64,000 bases of DNA, taken from positions 23,783,577-23,847,576 of the forward strand of contig NC_084462.1 of NCBI RefSeq assembly GCF_027409185.1. Reading direction: 5' to 3'. The position numbers and the translations under genes were made by a program. A model generated the notes under the pieces. It did no database searches and had not been told where the DNA came from. It saw only the letters and a list, made by a program, of their open reading frames with translations. Positions 10,265 to 22,634 of the stretch are shown here, in pieces (within the stretch, counting starts at the first letter, position 1; every line of letters starts with the position of its first letter). The stretch comes from Cynocephalus volans. Taxonomy: Eukaryota > Chordata > Mammalia > Dermoptera > Cynocephalidae.

Positions 10265-11280
10265 CATCTCCCCTACCTTCTCTTTCTTGTTTTACAAGAG
10301 GAAATGTCTTTCCTCCTATGGAAGAACAATCCTTCCACTTCTGCTCTGGACCTCATCCTTCCTCTCCTATTCAAGGATCTCATCTTTCTAGTTATCCTGT
10401 TTCTCTTCGACATAGCTAAAATAGACATAGCATTTGCCATCTTAAAACAAAACAAAACCTCTCATGACAGCATTTCTCCTCCAGCCATCACTCCATTGCT
10501 CTCTTTGCTTCACAGAAAATGTCAGTGAGAGTTGGCCATACGCACTTTCCTAATTCCTTCACCTCCCAGTCATCCTTTAACCACCCAAGTGAGCATCCGT
10601 TCCCCACCTGCATTGAAATTGTTCTTTCCGGCATTACCAGTGAACTCCATGTTGTCAAAACCAAAGCCGGTGGACTCATCTCTGCCCTAATCATGCTCAA
10701 CCTTTCAGTAGCATCTAAAGTAGCCCCTCCTTTCTTTCTTCTTTCATGGGTTGAGCAAATATTTAGTGAGTACCTACCATGTGCCTCATTACCGTTCTAG
10801 TATATATTGCAGTGAATGAAACTGAAAAGTCCCTGATTGCTTGGAATTTATATTCAAGAGGAGGGATACTGGCTATCAACACAAAAACCAACAAATAAAG
10901 TGCCATGAATAACAAGGCAAGGAATGACGGGGAGAGGAGGTAAGAAAAGCCCTTTCTCTAAGGAGATGAAATTTGAATTCAACTCTAACTGATGAACAGA
11001 ACACCATCACGAGAAGCTCTGGAGAGAGCATCCCAGGCAGAGGGCACAGCAAATGCCAAGGCCCTGGGTCAGGGATGATCTTGGTGTGTCTGAAAAATGG
11101 AATAAAGACCAGTGGAGCTGGAGCATCATGAACAAGAGGAGAGCAATACGAGATGGTATTGAAAAGGCCAGCAGAAGCCAGATCACGTAGGGCCTTGTAG
11201 GTCTTGGCAAGGAGTTTAGATTGCAATAGCAACTAGTGGTGGGTTTTAACTAAGATAGCAATATGATCTGATTTAGACTT
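10265..11280 (+). mobile_element. L2 LINE, longer 3' segment
   Basis: About 1 kb in one orientation. 10540-10740 corresponds to the reverse-transcriptase part of L2 (TGTTGTCAAAACC ... CAACCTTTCAGTAGCATCTA in place of the LSAAFDTVDH codons). 10740-10870 is the CAAATATTTAGTGAGTACC block, and 11025-11280 is the AGGGCACAGCAAATGCCAAG ... CACGTAGGGCCTTGTAGG tail. Decayed, with no open frame. Confidence 0.65.
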
Positions 11281-11293
11281 TTAAAAACATCTG

Positions 11294-11668
11294 ATATGAT
11301 TTGAATGTGTCCCCCCAAATTTATGTGTTGGAAACTTAATTCCCACTTTGACAGTGTTGGGAGGTGGGTCCAAACGGGAAGTGTTTAGGTCATGAGGGCT
11401 CTGCCCTTGCAAATGGGTTAATGCCACTAAAAAAAAGGGCTTGTGGGAGGGGGCTCTTTCTCTCTCTCTCCCTCTCGCTCTTGCTCCCTCACTCTCCCAC
11501 CACGCAAGGACACAGCATTCCTCCTCTCTGGAGGATGTAGTGTTCAAAGCACCATCTCAGAAGCAGAGGCCAGGCCCTGAGCAGACACCAAACCTTCCAG
11601 AGCATTGTTCTTGAACTTCCCAGGACCATGAGAAATAAGTTTCTGTTCTTTATAAACTACTCAGCCTC
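11294..11668 (+). mobile_element. MaLR-type LTR (MLT1/MST-like)
   Basis: Starts TGATATGATTTGAATGTGTC, contains GGTCATGAGGGCTCTGCCC and the internal CT-rich tract, and ends with the poly(A) region AGAAATAAGTTTCTGTTC and a CTACTCAGCCTCAGGTA tail. This is the standard layout of an ERVL-MaLR LTR. Confidence 0.75.
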
Positions 11669-12659
11669 AGGTATTCAGATGCCAGTTGCAAGCACAGGTG
11701 GTGGCCTGTGCTTCTGACCAACTGGCTCTGGGTTCCCCCAATCTCCTCAGGTTCCATTAATATGCTAGAGCAGCTCAGAGAACTCAGGGGAACACATCTA
11801 TCGGTTCATTACAAGGATAAAGTGCTGGAAAATATAAAAGATTTACAAATTTGAGGGCCAATCCAGGAAGTTTAACAACGAACTTAAAAGAGTCTGCTGA
11901 TGCTTTTGCTATAAATCTTGTTGTTGTTTTGAAAGCATTCACCTGTGGAATACTTCCAAACACAGAAGGAAGACCCTGGCGGTGAGGGCTCCTTCAAGGC
12001 TGCAGGCCCTTGATGGCTGCCAACCCTGATATCTAATTCTATCACCTTTCCCCTGCCGGGCCTCGCCCTTCCCAAGAAGCAGGCCCAGCCTCCCCAATTA
12101 CTTTTCCAGCACCTTTCCAGGAAGGCTGGAATTTAACACAGAGCAGGCCTGGCCTGTTCTGTGTGCCAGGAATCTGAGCAGCTTCCAGGAGCCCTGGTTC
12201 CTTCTCCTCAGTAGGAAAATTACAGAGATGCCTCAGGGGCAGGAAGCCTCAGGTCACTCTGGGCCTACAGTGGCACAGGCAGGGGCTTGACTGGTCCTTG
12301 AGGGAGAAGCCCTGGGAGTGCAGTACCATCTGTACAGGCTCCAGATGCCCATCTTCTATGAATGCCAGTGACAGTCTTGCCCCAGTAGAGTTACCTGCAT
12401 CTTGTCCCACCCCTCAAAGAAGATCATGTTTCTAAAAACCATGTTTGGGGTCAGTGGGTTTTGTCTCATCTTTACTCCTTTTTAACTTGTACTTCTGGGT
12501 CTGAGAAGATGTTGTGAGTCCCTGGGGAACTTCCAAGGTGTGTCCTCTTTCAGCCATGCCCTTGCTCTGGGCAGCTGAAAGAGTCTCCAGCAGACACTAT
12601 GACCCATCTGCCTGGCCAGCCTTTTTCCTTCCCAGAAACCATGCACCCACACAGCCCTG

Positions 12660-13165
12660 GTGAACAGGGGTAACGCCTCCTGACCTCCCCTGCCAGTGGA
12701 TATAACTCATGAATCAGGTGGACACATTAACCACTGAGCCAAACCAGTTCTCTCCTTTAGAAATTTAGATTTGGAGCCAACAATGCCTGCAGTCTCTTGC
12801 CAGGGACATGAATCAAGAAGAGAGGAAATCTGAGAGTGCTGGGCAAATGTGTGCCCCATGGACAAGTGGAGGAAATGTCTGGGGTGCCAGAGGGAGAAAA
12901 GTGAAATCAGCAAATAATAAATTAGAGATAGAAGCTCATGCAGGCTCAGAGACAGACAGACACAGAGAGAGGTGTGGGCTGGTGGTGGGGGTGTCTGTCT
13001 TGATTGCTAATGTCTTTCCAGTTTCTGGTCCTATCATGCCCAAGGGTGCCCTTCCTTTCTTGGGTAGTGTAAGATCCCATGTGTCCATTAAATAAACTTC
13101 CCTATTCGCTTTTGCCACCTCAACTGGGTTCTGTTTCTTGATCCCAATTAGTCCAAAAAGAAAAT
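12660..13165 (+). mobile_element. Probable old LTR remnant
   Basis: The end carries an LTR-like poly(A) region (CATTAAATAAACTTCCC) followed by a U5-like stretch ending near AGTCCAAAAAG, and the interior has repeat character. The family is not identified, and the tRNA-like string TGGCTCAGTGGTTAA on the minus strand at about 12725-12740 is unexplained. Confidence 0.35.
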
Positions 13166-14560
13166 GTGGAACCAGGTGTGGCATCCAGATTTGTAGTGAG
13201 CTGTGAGAACTCGGTACATTGGCACAGGAAGAGGGCCGCCCCTCGGGTGGGGAAGCAATCATTCTGCTATCCCCTGTAGCCTTGTGGAGCCCAGACAATA
13301 TGCTCATGAGATTAAAGACTGTGTTCTTCTAAATGTAAAGATACTGTTGGGTTCTGGCTACTTTCTGGCGATTTAACTGAATTCCAGTAAAAAAGATAGC
13401 CTTCCATTTATAGCTGCCTCCCTTTGCTTAAACACAGGAATTTCCCATCTGCTTGGAAAACATTGATCATTGTGATGAGGGTAAAGAGATTGCAGAAAGC
13501 TTCAGGGAAAGCTGAGCTCCTCTTTGCCCCTCACTTTCTGATTCTCCTAGAAAAGGGCATTGAATATCCTTGTATAAAATGAACTCTGAATAGGGTTGAA
13601 ATGGAGCCTGGGGAACCTGGCTGACAGTGTCCCTTTGCCAGCCCACCGTTTCCCTATCCAGACCCGGTAGACATTTGGGTTAGAGTAATGGGCATCAGCA
13701 GAGCCCAGGCCAGTGAGCAGCTAAACATCGGCCATGCTGGAGCATAGAGATCCAGGGAAAATCCAGTTTATAGCCGTAGAGGGTTACTACTGTCAACGCG
13801 AAACACTGCAGTCTGTACGGAGGCATTTATTAGGTTTACAAATCAGGGAGACTACCTCTCAGAGGTAGTAAGTCTGCCCAACAAGCAGAAAAGGTGAGGA
13901 GGTTTTACAGTATAAGTTCAGGAAGGTCTAGGCAGTAAATAAATTCCAAACACTGTATAAGGACGGAATGGAGAACTGACTGTGATACACTGAATGATGA
14001 TTTCTCAGGCCTTTGGAATATTTATGGCTACACTAATCTAGACTACTTAGCTTGAAAGTAATTCCCATATTTGTTTAAAATACAACAGGATAAAAACATC
14101 TTCTTTTCCCAGGATTTCTCTAAATAATGTCATCTGAGTTTACCTAAGCAATGGGTTTCTTGGTGACAACAAATTCCCATAAAGAGTTTGTCTGTCAAGC
14201 AATACATTCTATGGAAGTTCAGCTTCTCAGGCTAGAAGAAAACATGTCAATTAAGTTCAAGAAATGGAGTCACTGTGGCTCTTTCTTTTATTCTCCTTTT
14301 CAGGCCTCTCTTCTTCATCACCACACAGGAAATCTTCATGCAGGCCTCTGAGGCTGAGTGGAAGCTCTAGGATCAGAAAAAACTCTGCCCAGTGAGCGTG
14401 GGTTATGCAAGAATCACAGCAAAAGGAGCAGAAAATTGCAGTATATGCAGGTGCCAACAGATGGGAAACAAATGATGCTCTGGGTACACTTTTCCATATT
14501 ATTTACACATTGATTTGTACCACTGTCCCTTACCACATGCCATTTTGTTGGTCTTGAGAA
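13166..14560. other. Intergenic, no recognised gene
   Basis: No coding or RNA gene is seen. 13790-13930 looks like part of an old LTR on the minus strand (CATTTATTAGG as a reversed poly(A) region), but I cannot name it. Confidence 0.3.
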
Positions 14561-14564
14561 GTAA

Positions 14565-15772
14565 TATTCTAAAGCAAACACAGAAAGGGAAAGTATAAGG
14601 AAAAGGCCAAATCGTTCTAGATTAGCCATTTTAATGTGAAAAGCAAAACCTTAAACTTATTACTGGAAAATATTTTTATAACCTTGGGGGCAGAAAGGAT
14701 TTGCGAAGCAAGACTCAAAAAGCATAAACCAAAAAAAGAAAAATCAATTGAAATGTACTACCTTAAAACTTAAAACATGTGTACAATGAAAGACATAAGT
14801 GAAAAGCAACCCACAGGCTGGGAAAATATATTTTGCAACCCATAAAATCAACAAAAGATTTAATATGCAAATGTATTTCAAACACCTGTGAATTAATGGG
14901 AAAGGCAAGTGGGAGTAAGACAACTATTATGAACAAATGATTCACAGGAGAGGAAATAGGCATGGATAATAAGTAGATACTCAATGTCACAGGTAAACAG
15001 GAAAATGCAAATCACAACAACGAGATGCAAAGCCACAATGGGACATCACTTTACCCATGAGGGTGGTTAGCGTCAAAAAGACAGATAGGTGTTGGAGAGG
15101 ATGTGAAAAATTAGAATCCTCATACACTGCTAGTGGGAACATAAAATGGTGCAGCTTCTGTGATAAACAGCTTGGCCATTGCTCAATAGGTTAAACACGG
15201 AGCTTCCATATGACCCAGTAATTCCACTCATAGGTACAGACCCAAGAGAAATAAAAACTTATGTCCACACAAAAACTTGTACGGCATGTTTATTTATAAC
15301 AGCATTATTTATAAAAGCTGAAAGATGGAAAAAAACAAATTGCCCATGATTGAATAAACAAACTGTAGTATATCCATACCATGGAATACTATTCAGCAAT
15401 AAAAAAGAATAAAGTACCAATACATGCAAGAACATGGGAGAACCTTGAAAACACTACGCTAAGTGAAAGAAGCCTGAAACAAAGGATCATATATTGTATG
15501 ATTCCATCTACATGAAATGTCCAGAATAGGCAAATCTTCAGAGACAGACAGTAAATTAGTGGTTGACCAGGGATGGAGGTAGAGGGGTTTGGAGGATGAT
15601 GGTTAACTTTGTGCGGGGTTTCTTTGGGGGGTAATTAAAATGTTCTAAAGTTGATTGTGGTGATCGTTGGACAGCTCTGTGAATACACTAAAAGCCACTG
15701 AAGTATATACTTTAAGTGAGTAAATTGTATAGGATGTGAATTATCTCAATAAAGCTGTTTTTTAAAAAATGA
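14565..15772 (+). mobile_element. L1 LINE, 3' end of ORF2 and 3' UTR
   Basis: Contains the L1 ORF2 words AAATGCAAATCACAACAACGA, GTGTTGGAGAGGATGTGAA, CCATACCATGGAATACTATT and the 3' UTR ending CAATAAAGCTG followed by an A-rich tail. Multiple stops; inactive, mammalian-wide L1M type. Confidence 0.85.
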
Positions 15773-16508
15773 GATACATTTTGCATACATTTCCCCACCC
15801 CACGGATGATGAGCAACGGGAACACTCATGCACTGCTGATGGGAAAGGAGTGGGGACAGCCAGTTTGGAGAATATCTACTAAAGACAAAGATTCACATAT
15901 CCTAAAACCCAACACCACCACTCTTAGGCACATACCCTAGGGAAATACATTCCTGTGAGTAGAAAGGGACAAATATGATATTATTCATTGCAACATTGTT
16001 TATGATAGTAAACACTTGTACAAAAAAATCAAAATGTTCATCAACAGACTGATGGATACATACATTGTGTCATGTTCATATAATGCAGTGATACACTGAA
16101 TTTAGAGTGAATCAACCAGAGCTCTATGGATTAATATAAATTAATCCCAGAAATATACTATTGTATTACAAAATAAGCTGCAAAATAATATGTACAGTAT
16201 GATATCCATTTTATAACTTAAATACATGTAACCCAGTATAATTTGTGGACACATCATATGCAGTAAGCTAAAAATACGCAGAGGAAGAAGCATAGTTACC
16301 CCTGGGAGGGAGAGAGAAGAATGGGACCAGAAAGGCCCATGCAGGAAACATCAACTATTTCCCTACTGTTTTAGAAGCTTTTTTAAAAAAGTATATACAT
16401 AAGGCAAAAACAGCAAAATGAACAAAACTGGGTTGTGGTTACACATGTGGTTATTATCATATGCTGTACATTTTCTGTATAATTGAAGTATTTCATAATA
16501 AAAAGAAA
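15773..16508 (+). mobile_element. Second, older L1 LINE 3' end
   Basis: A separate L1 3' segment directly after the previous one: GGAACACTCATGCACTGCTG, TTGCAACATTGTTTATGATA, CATCAACAGACTGATGGATA, ending in TATTTCATAATAAAAAG. It is more diverged than its neighbour, suggesting the younger L1 integrated beside or into it. Confidence 0.7.
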
Positions 16509-16984
16509 ATGCTAAATGGCTTTTTAAAAGGAGATCTACTTAGCATGTATTGTTCTATTTAAATTTTTTAATGGTAAATATTTACCAAATGTACTCAGTG
16601 GTGAATTCATCTTGGTGAACAATTGAATGCTCTTAGGGTTTCAAGGAGCCCATGGGTCTGTGGACAGAGGTATGAGAAGGCAGGGAGAGCAGAAAAGAAA
16701 ACAGACAAGTTCACAGCAGGAGCTAATTCTAGTTTTAAATGTTATAAATAGTGATTTGAAAATGAAATGACTAGGCCAAGTTCATGTGGCTTATGAATGA
16801 CAGAACCAGAACTTGATCCCCAAGTGGGATCAAGAAGAAATTTCTGACCACAAGGTCAATGTTATATCCACTTGTTCCCCCAAGTTCAGTCATACAGACT
16901 CATTATACAGGAATTTAGAGGTATTTGAAAAATACTTCTTTGGGCTGTAAGATATTAGGTTATTCACCAAGACAAACCTCATCA

Positions 16985-17380
16985 CTAAATGCAATGAGTA
17001 TAAAATTAAAATATGTGTTATAAAATATTGCATGCTCATTAAGGAACATTTGTATATTAAACTATAAAAAAGAAAAAGTCAAAAATATCCTAATCTTTAC
17101 CAACATTTTTATTCTTTCTAAACATGGACTTTTTAAAAATATATAAATTCACATCCTAATTCCTTCCCCCATGTTATTGCATATCCCGTGAAAGCATCCT
17201 TGCTCCAGAAATAATATTCCATAGAACTGATGTTCCATGGCTTAACTAAAACATTTTCCTGTGTTGAATGTTTATGCTGTTTCCAGTTTTCAATAGCATA
17301 AATATTGCTGTGATATCTTCACACCTGCCTTTTTAAGCTTCTTGATGCATATTACTAAGTCACCTCCTGAAATAATTGTT
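16985..17380 (-). mobile_element. Probable L1-derived fragment (L1ME/HAL1-like)
   Basis: Pattern of the 'cell-depth' LINE words in reverse orientation: AATATTCCATAGAACTGATGT, GTTGAATGTTTATGCTGTTTCC, AGCATAAATATTGCTGTGAT. It is interrupted at its end by a tRNA-SINE. About 18165-18290 (ACACTCCCACGAGCAATGCA) may be its continuation after further insertions. Confidence 0.45.
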
Positions 17381-17385
17381 CCATC

Positions 17386-17492
17386 TTTTTTTTTTTTTTT
17401 TTTCTTTTTTGGCAGCTGGCTGGTATGGGATATGAACTCTTGCCCTTGGTGTTATAACACCGTGCTCTAACCAACAGAGAACAGACCAGCCC
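17386..17492 (-). mobile_element. tRNA-derived SINE, monomer
   Basis: On the minus strand it begins GGCTGGTCTGTTCTCTGTTGG (box A region), has AGAGCACGGTGTTATAACAC, the box B-like GAGTTCATATCCC and an A-rich tail. CCATC on both sides (17391 region and 17493 region) may be the target-site duplication. Confidence 0.75.
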
Positions 17493-17634
17493 CCATCCTT
17501 CTTGAGGACAATTTGTTTTAGATATAGGAATCAGCCCTTAATATAATACTAAACCACCATCACCCCCCAAAAGGTAAAAAACATTATATATATATGAGTT
17601 AGTGTGGGTCACTAGTTAAGCAAGTGGACTCTGG

Positions 17635-17830
17635 CATAAGAGTTAACGGCTTCAACTGGAAGTTCTACCATTTATAACTATGTAATCTCTCTACTTCAGT
17701 TTTCTTGTCTGTAAAATAGAAATAATACTTGAGTAGTGCTTACCTCAGAGTTTTATGATGAGGAATAAGTAACACAGGTAACACTCTTTAGTGGCAGGTG
17801 CCTAGTAAACATTCAATAATTACTAGCTAA
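17635..17830 (-). mobile_element. MIR SINE
   Basis: Reverse-orientation MIR: CTCTGGCATAAGAG, CAGTTTTCTTGTCTGTAAAA, AGAGTTTTATGATGAGG and TAGTAAACATTCAATAATTA. A plus-strand MIR piece follows at about 17935-18050 (CCCATTTTACAGTTAAGGAA). Confidence 0.7.
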
Positions 17831-18381
17831 AATTATTATTATTTATTTGTCTTTGGTGACAGGCCAGTACGGGGATCTAAAATAATTATTATTATCATTG
17901 TTACTGTTGTTGAAATAAAGAAGCCTTTCTTAAACCAGATATTGTTCAAAACTCTACCTGTATTAATTTGTTTACTCCTCCCAACAGCCTTAGGAGGTAA
18001 GTATAATATTGTCCCCATTTTACAGTTAAGGAAATGGGTGGAAATAAGGTGGCAGCAGGAGTGGGAAGGACTTCACTACCAGATACCAAAATACAATAAT
18101 ATCAAAATATACATACAATAATCTCAGTGTAACCAAATATCAACTTAATAATTAAGACTGTGGTCTTGGGCCAAATGGCATATGCCACATTGACATCCAG
18201 AAGGGATTACTTATTTACACTCCCACGAGCAATGCAGGAGTTCCAATTCTCACGTTTTTGCTCACACCGCGTGCAAGTCAGTGTAAATTTCCTTAGGCTA
18301 ATAGGACAGAACTGCTGCTTTCAGGATTCAGGAGAGACATTTCTGCCTTGTTATAGGCTTAGTTGCAGTTGCAAGTTACTG

Positions 18382-18395
18382 CCACGAGAGGGCAC
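18382..18395 (+). promoter_or_regulatory. CTCF-like core motif (one mismatch)
   Basis: CCACGAGAGGGCAC differs from the CTCF core consensus at one position. It lies in otherwise non-repeat-looking sequence and has the same orientation as the motif at 1075. Confidence 0.35.
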
Positions 18396-18475
18396 TATAC
18401 CAAAAGCTTCTCCCAACAGCTTTAACGACCTGTCCGGAGAACATTTAAGATCGTAGCAATTTTCAGAAGAAATGT

Positions 18476-18852
18476 AATTTTACAATACATTCTTATTAAC
18501 TGTAGTCATCATACTGTACAGTAGATTTTCAGACCTTATTCATCCTGCTTAAGTAAAACTTTGTTCCCTTTGATTGACATCTCCCATCTCCCCAACCCCC
18601 AACCACCACCCCCGCCCCAGGCACCCACCGTTCCACTCTGCTTCTATGAGCTCCACTTTCTCAGATTCCACATATAAGTGAGGTCATGCAGTCCAAGTAT
18701 TTGGCTTTCTATGCCTGGCATATAGGTAATACATATGTTCGTTTCCTTGATTTAATTATTTCACAATGTATTCCTATATCAAAGCATCACATGTACACCC
18801 TAAATATATGCAATTTTTATTTGCCAATCATACCTTAATAAAACCAGGGGGA
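18476..18852. mobile_element. 5'-inverted L1 insertion
   Basis: 18476-18720 reads as L1 3' UTR on the minus strand (GTGGAATCTGAGAAAGTGG when reversed), while 18746-18852 reads as the adjoining, more distal L1 3' end on the plus strand (ATTTCACAATGTATTCC ... CTTAATAAAACC). An inverted upstream block joined to a normally oriented 3' end is the twin-priming signature. Confidence 0.6.
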
Positions 18853-19254
18853 AAAATACTGAGAGAAGAAAAAAACTGTGGGGTTGGCAGGGAGCCCTGG
18901 CAGATGAGGAGAGAGGAGGGATTTTCTTTTCAACTATATTTGTTGGTTCCTGTTGTATTTATGGGATCAGCTCACACATTCTATTTGCCAACAGCCCATG
19001 GTCTAAGCTTGAGCACCACCCAGGAGAATCTGTAGAGAGTTGAACAAGCCTCACGGGGAGAACTGCTTCCAGAGCTTCCTAGCAGGGCCTTTCCCAGGAA
19101 AGGCTCTGAGTCTGATGTTTCCTCTTTCACGCTCTGAGCTCCCCTTTACCTCACTCAGCCTGTCCCATTCTTATCTGTAAGTGACACTTTTCAATACGGT
19201 GATTTAGCCGTATAAATAACCTCAAATTTCAAGCAACCTTAAAGCAGTTCTTCA

Positions 19255-19715
19255 GGCACGCTTGGTCTTTTCCACTTCCAGCCCCAGTCTTCCCCTGCAC
19301 ATGACAGCCTCTCCCAGGGTGATCTCACCTACTCCCCTGACCTCCAAATGTAAACCTCTGAGCCCCACTCTGTTTTCACACCTGTCCTCCAGCATATCCA
19401 CCTGAAGGTCCTGAAGACACCTTGGGAATCCCGGGTCCAAATCCCAGCATGCTCATTCCCCACTCCACCCTCCACCATCTCCAAAGAAATAAAAAACAAC
19501 TCCTCCTCCTTCTCCTCCTGGTTTCTCTATCTCAGTTGAAGGAATCCTTATCCCCTAACCACCCAAACGAACACCATTGGTTCCTGCCCCCTCTCTTTCA
19601 TCCCATGTAGACATGGTGTCTCCAAATCCAGCGTATGCTCTAAATCTCACCCTTTCCCCCACTAGACTGCTCCCATCTCACTGTGCCCTAGTTAAAGTGT
19701 CAGAGTCCTCCCAGC
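19255..19715 (+). mobile_element. L2 LINE internal fragment
   Basis: L2 ORF2 C-terminal-type sequence: TCTCCCAGGGTGATCTCACC, CCCCTGACCTCCAAATGTAA, ATCCACCTGAAGG. Decayed; the 62-codon open frame inside is not a gene. Confidence 0.55.
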
Positions 19716-19724
19716 TGGAAGCAA

Positions 19725-20118
19725 ACCAAGTTTCTATTAACATAAATAGATAAACAAAACATGACATATCCAAACAAATGGAATATCATTCAGCTTTTAA
19801 AAGGAAGGAAATTCTAATCCATTCTTCAACATGGATGATACTTGAATCCTGAAGACATTATGCTAAGTGAAATAACCCAGTCACAAAAGGACAAATACCA
19901 CATGATTCCACTTACAGGAGGTACATGGTTGGCCAGCGGCATGGGAAGCTAGTGTTTAATGGGGACAGAGTTTCAGTTGGGGAAGATGAAAGATGTTCTG
20001 AACATGGATCACCATCATGTTTGCACAATATGAATGTACTTAATGCCACTGAACTGCACACTTAAAATGGGTAAAATAGTAAATTTTACGTATATTTTAC
20101 CACAATAAAAAAAATTGT
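19725..20118 (+). mobile_element. L1 LINE 3' UTR fragment
   Basis: L1M 3' UTR words in order: TATGCTAAGTGAAATAACCC, CACATGATTCCACTTACAG, GAGTTTCAGTTGGG, AACTGCACACTTAAAATGG, ending in ACCACAATAAAA and an A-run. Confidence 0.8.
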
Positions 20119-20725
20119 TTTTGAAAGTCAACATAAATATCCAGATAAATACCAGCAAGCTGGCTTCAACCCAACCAGCCCATTTCTCCATTCAACAACG
20201 GAAGCCTCGTCTTATCCTGTGCAATGTCATCATTTGCTCAAATGACTTCCCTAAAAGCCAAGAGAGTGGGAAAGTGTGTGCCCTGCAGCCCTAGCACCTG
20301 GCGTGGCACCAACGGCTATGAATGAATGAGGTTGGGAGTGGTCATGCCACATTGTCTGTCTGTTGTATGGGGGTTAAGGTTGAGATGATTGTGCATGCCT
20401 GGTGTGGCCACCGGTTCAGGTTGGTAATGCAGACCATGAGGGATCTTCATCTGTTCATCCTGAATGATGTCCAGTGTCTGAGGGTTGCCAGTCAAGGGAT
20501 CTATCCATTTGACAAAATGAGAAGTCTTCCAAAGCTCTTCTAGTATTTGTTAAACCTTAAAGAGGAGCCCTCCTTTCAGGAAACATACCCAGTTTCAGAG
20601 GTCTTCTCTGCACTCTCCTCCCCCGACCCAGGACTCAATGGCTCAGTTGCTTTCTGGGGCCAACTTTTGCAATTCCTGTTCCTTGGAATGGCTAAAGGAA
20701 TGAGAGCAGAATGCTTTGTCCATTT

Positions 20726-21103
20726 GTATTAGTTTGCTAGGGTTGCCATACAAAGTACCGCAGACTGGGAGGCTTACACAACAGAAATTTACTTTCTCAT
20801 AGTACTGGAGGTGTGAAGTCCAAGATCAAGGTGTTGGCAGGGCTGGTTTCTTCTGAGGTCTCTCTCCTTAGCTTGAAGATGGCCATCTTCTCCCTGTGTC
20901 CTCACATGGTCGTCCCTCTGTGCATGTCTATGTCGTAATCTCTTATCAGGACACCAGTCATACTGGATTAGAGCCCACCCTAATGGCCTCATTTTACCCT
21001 TTTACAGGCACTATTTCCGAATACCGTCACATTCTGGAGTATTGCGGATTTAGGATTTCAACATATGAATGGGAGGGAAGCACAATTCAGCCCATAGCAC
21101 TAT
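20726..21103 (-). mobile_element. MaLR-type LTR (MLT1-like)
   Basis: Reverse-orientation LTR: starts TTAGTTTGCTAGGGTTGCCA, contains CTGTGTCCTCACATGG and CACCAGTCATACTGGATTAG, ends AATTCAGCCCATAGCA. A plus-strand L1 3' end follows at about 21395-21535. Confidence 0.75.
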
Positions 21104-22002
21104 TTTATCTTATTCCCTAGTGCAAATGTATTGGTCATATAATCAGGTCATTTTTTCTTGTGGTTGGTTTTTCAGGCTAGATTAGAAACTCTAAACAATT
21201 TTTCCACATTTCCTCACCTCCAAGTAGAGTCTCTAACTGTGAAAGTTGAGCCAGAAAAGCTGAAAGCACATGTAGAAGAGGAACAAGGTTAGAGATCAAA
21301 AAGATAAAAGAGCAGAATGAAAGAAAACCCTGAATCCAACCTGACCCAATCAAGACATGGTCCATCCAATTGGTAAAGGGCCACAAAAAATGATTATACT
21401 GTGCAACATGAATATACTAATTATCCTGATTTGAGCATCACATAATGCACACAAGTATTAATATTCAACGCTGTACCCTAAAGATATGTACAATCAACTG
21501 TTTCAATTCAAAATAAAATGAAATAAAAAATTTAAAGAAAAAAAGACATGGTTTATCCCACCAAGATTATGTAAACTAGGAATGAGATGGTAGGGGAGAG
21601 AGCGAGTAGAGACAGAAAGCAGGGAGATTAAAATAATGAGGGGGGGGACTTAAAGTTGTACCATGATATTAAAATAAATTGGAAAATGAAGGCATGTCTG
21701 TGGCAGCCATGAGAGTGGGATGCTCAGCTCTCCCTCCAAGAAGGGCTCTATGGTGAGGACCAGGGTTAGGGACAACCTCAGGACCTTCACCTGGGAGACC
21801 AATGCTCCTCACCTGAGCTGCTCCCAGTGTGCCTGAGCATGCAGGAACCAGAGCCCAGCCCTTCCCCTCTACACAGGGGTGGGGCACCCACTGACCCCCC
21901 CACAACACTGCACTAGGAGGCTCTGCTTACCCCTTTCACACGTGGCAGAGCTGCCTCCTGGCCTTTGACTATTAGCAGTGAGGCAAAGACTAGACCTCGG
22001 GT

Positions 22003-22176
22003 GTATTTGTCCATTTCTGTTGCTTACAACAAAATACCCGGAACTGGGTAATTTATAAAGAAATCAATATTTATTGCTTAACAGTTTCAGAGGCTGGGAA
22101 GTCCACAGTCCAGGGAACACATCTGGTGAGGTGACTCTACAACAATGCAGGGTCTCACATGGCGAGAATGGCAAGG
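22003..22176 (-). mobile_element. MaLR-type LTR, truncated
   Basis: Reverse-orientation LTR (GTCCATTTCTGTTGCTTAC, GGAACTGGGTAATTTATAAA, GAGGCTGGGAAGTCCACAG, CTCACATGGCGAGAATGGC) that stops at the GA repeat; the U3 half is missing. Confidence 0.75.
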
Positions 22177-22177
22177 C

Positions 22178-22237
<60 letters not shown>
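22177..22237. repeat. (GA)n microsatellite, about 60 bases
   Basis: Nearly uninterrupted GA dinucleotides grown from the CT-rich tract of the adjoining reversed MaLR LTR. Beyond it the sequence switches directly to an L1 fragment. Confidence 0.95.
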
Positions 22238-22238
<1 letters not shown>

Positions 22239-22239
22239 C

Positions 22240-22560
22240 ACGTGCTATTGTGAATAATGCTGCTATGAACATGTGTGTATAAATCTCTCTTCAAGTTCCT
22301 GCTTTCAGTTCTTTGGGGTGTATACCAGAAGCGGAGTTGGTGGATCATAAGGTGACCCTATTTTAAATTTTTTGAGGAAGCACCCTACTGTTGGCCCCAG
22401 GGGCTACACCACTTTGCGTTCCCACCAACAAGGCACAAGGGTTCCAGTTTCTCCACATCCTTGCCAATGCCTGTTATTTTGCATGGCAGCCATCCTGATG
22501 GGTGTGAGGTGGTTGTCTCTGAATTCTTGTGCACTTGTTTTGTCTGCTTTGAATTGTTAC
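22240..22560 (-). mobile_element. L1 LINE ORF2 fragment
   Basis: Reverse-orientation ORF2 3' part: GTGAATAATGCTGCTATGAAC, GTGTATACCAGAAGCGGAG, TGCGTTCCCACCAACAAGG, TCTCCACATCCTTGCCAATG. No open frame of note. Confidence 0.85.
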
Positions 22561-22634
22561 CTGTTTCCTGCCATTTTGAACGCATAAGCTTTAATTTTAT
22601 TAGTCTTCATTAATGATGGGAAGCAGCCCAGGCA

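Noticed and set aside
13851..13876. Sequence resembling let-7 (AGAGGTAGTAAGT) beside its complement ACTACCTCT
   Set aside because: The complementary arm lies directly before it with a one-base spacer, so no pre-miRNA stem-loop of the needed length forms. It also lies in probable LTR sequence.
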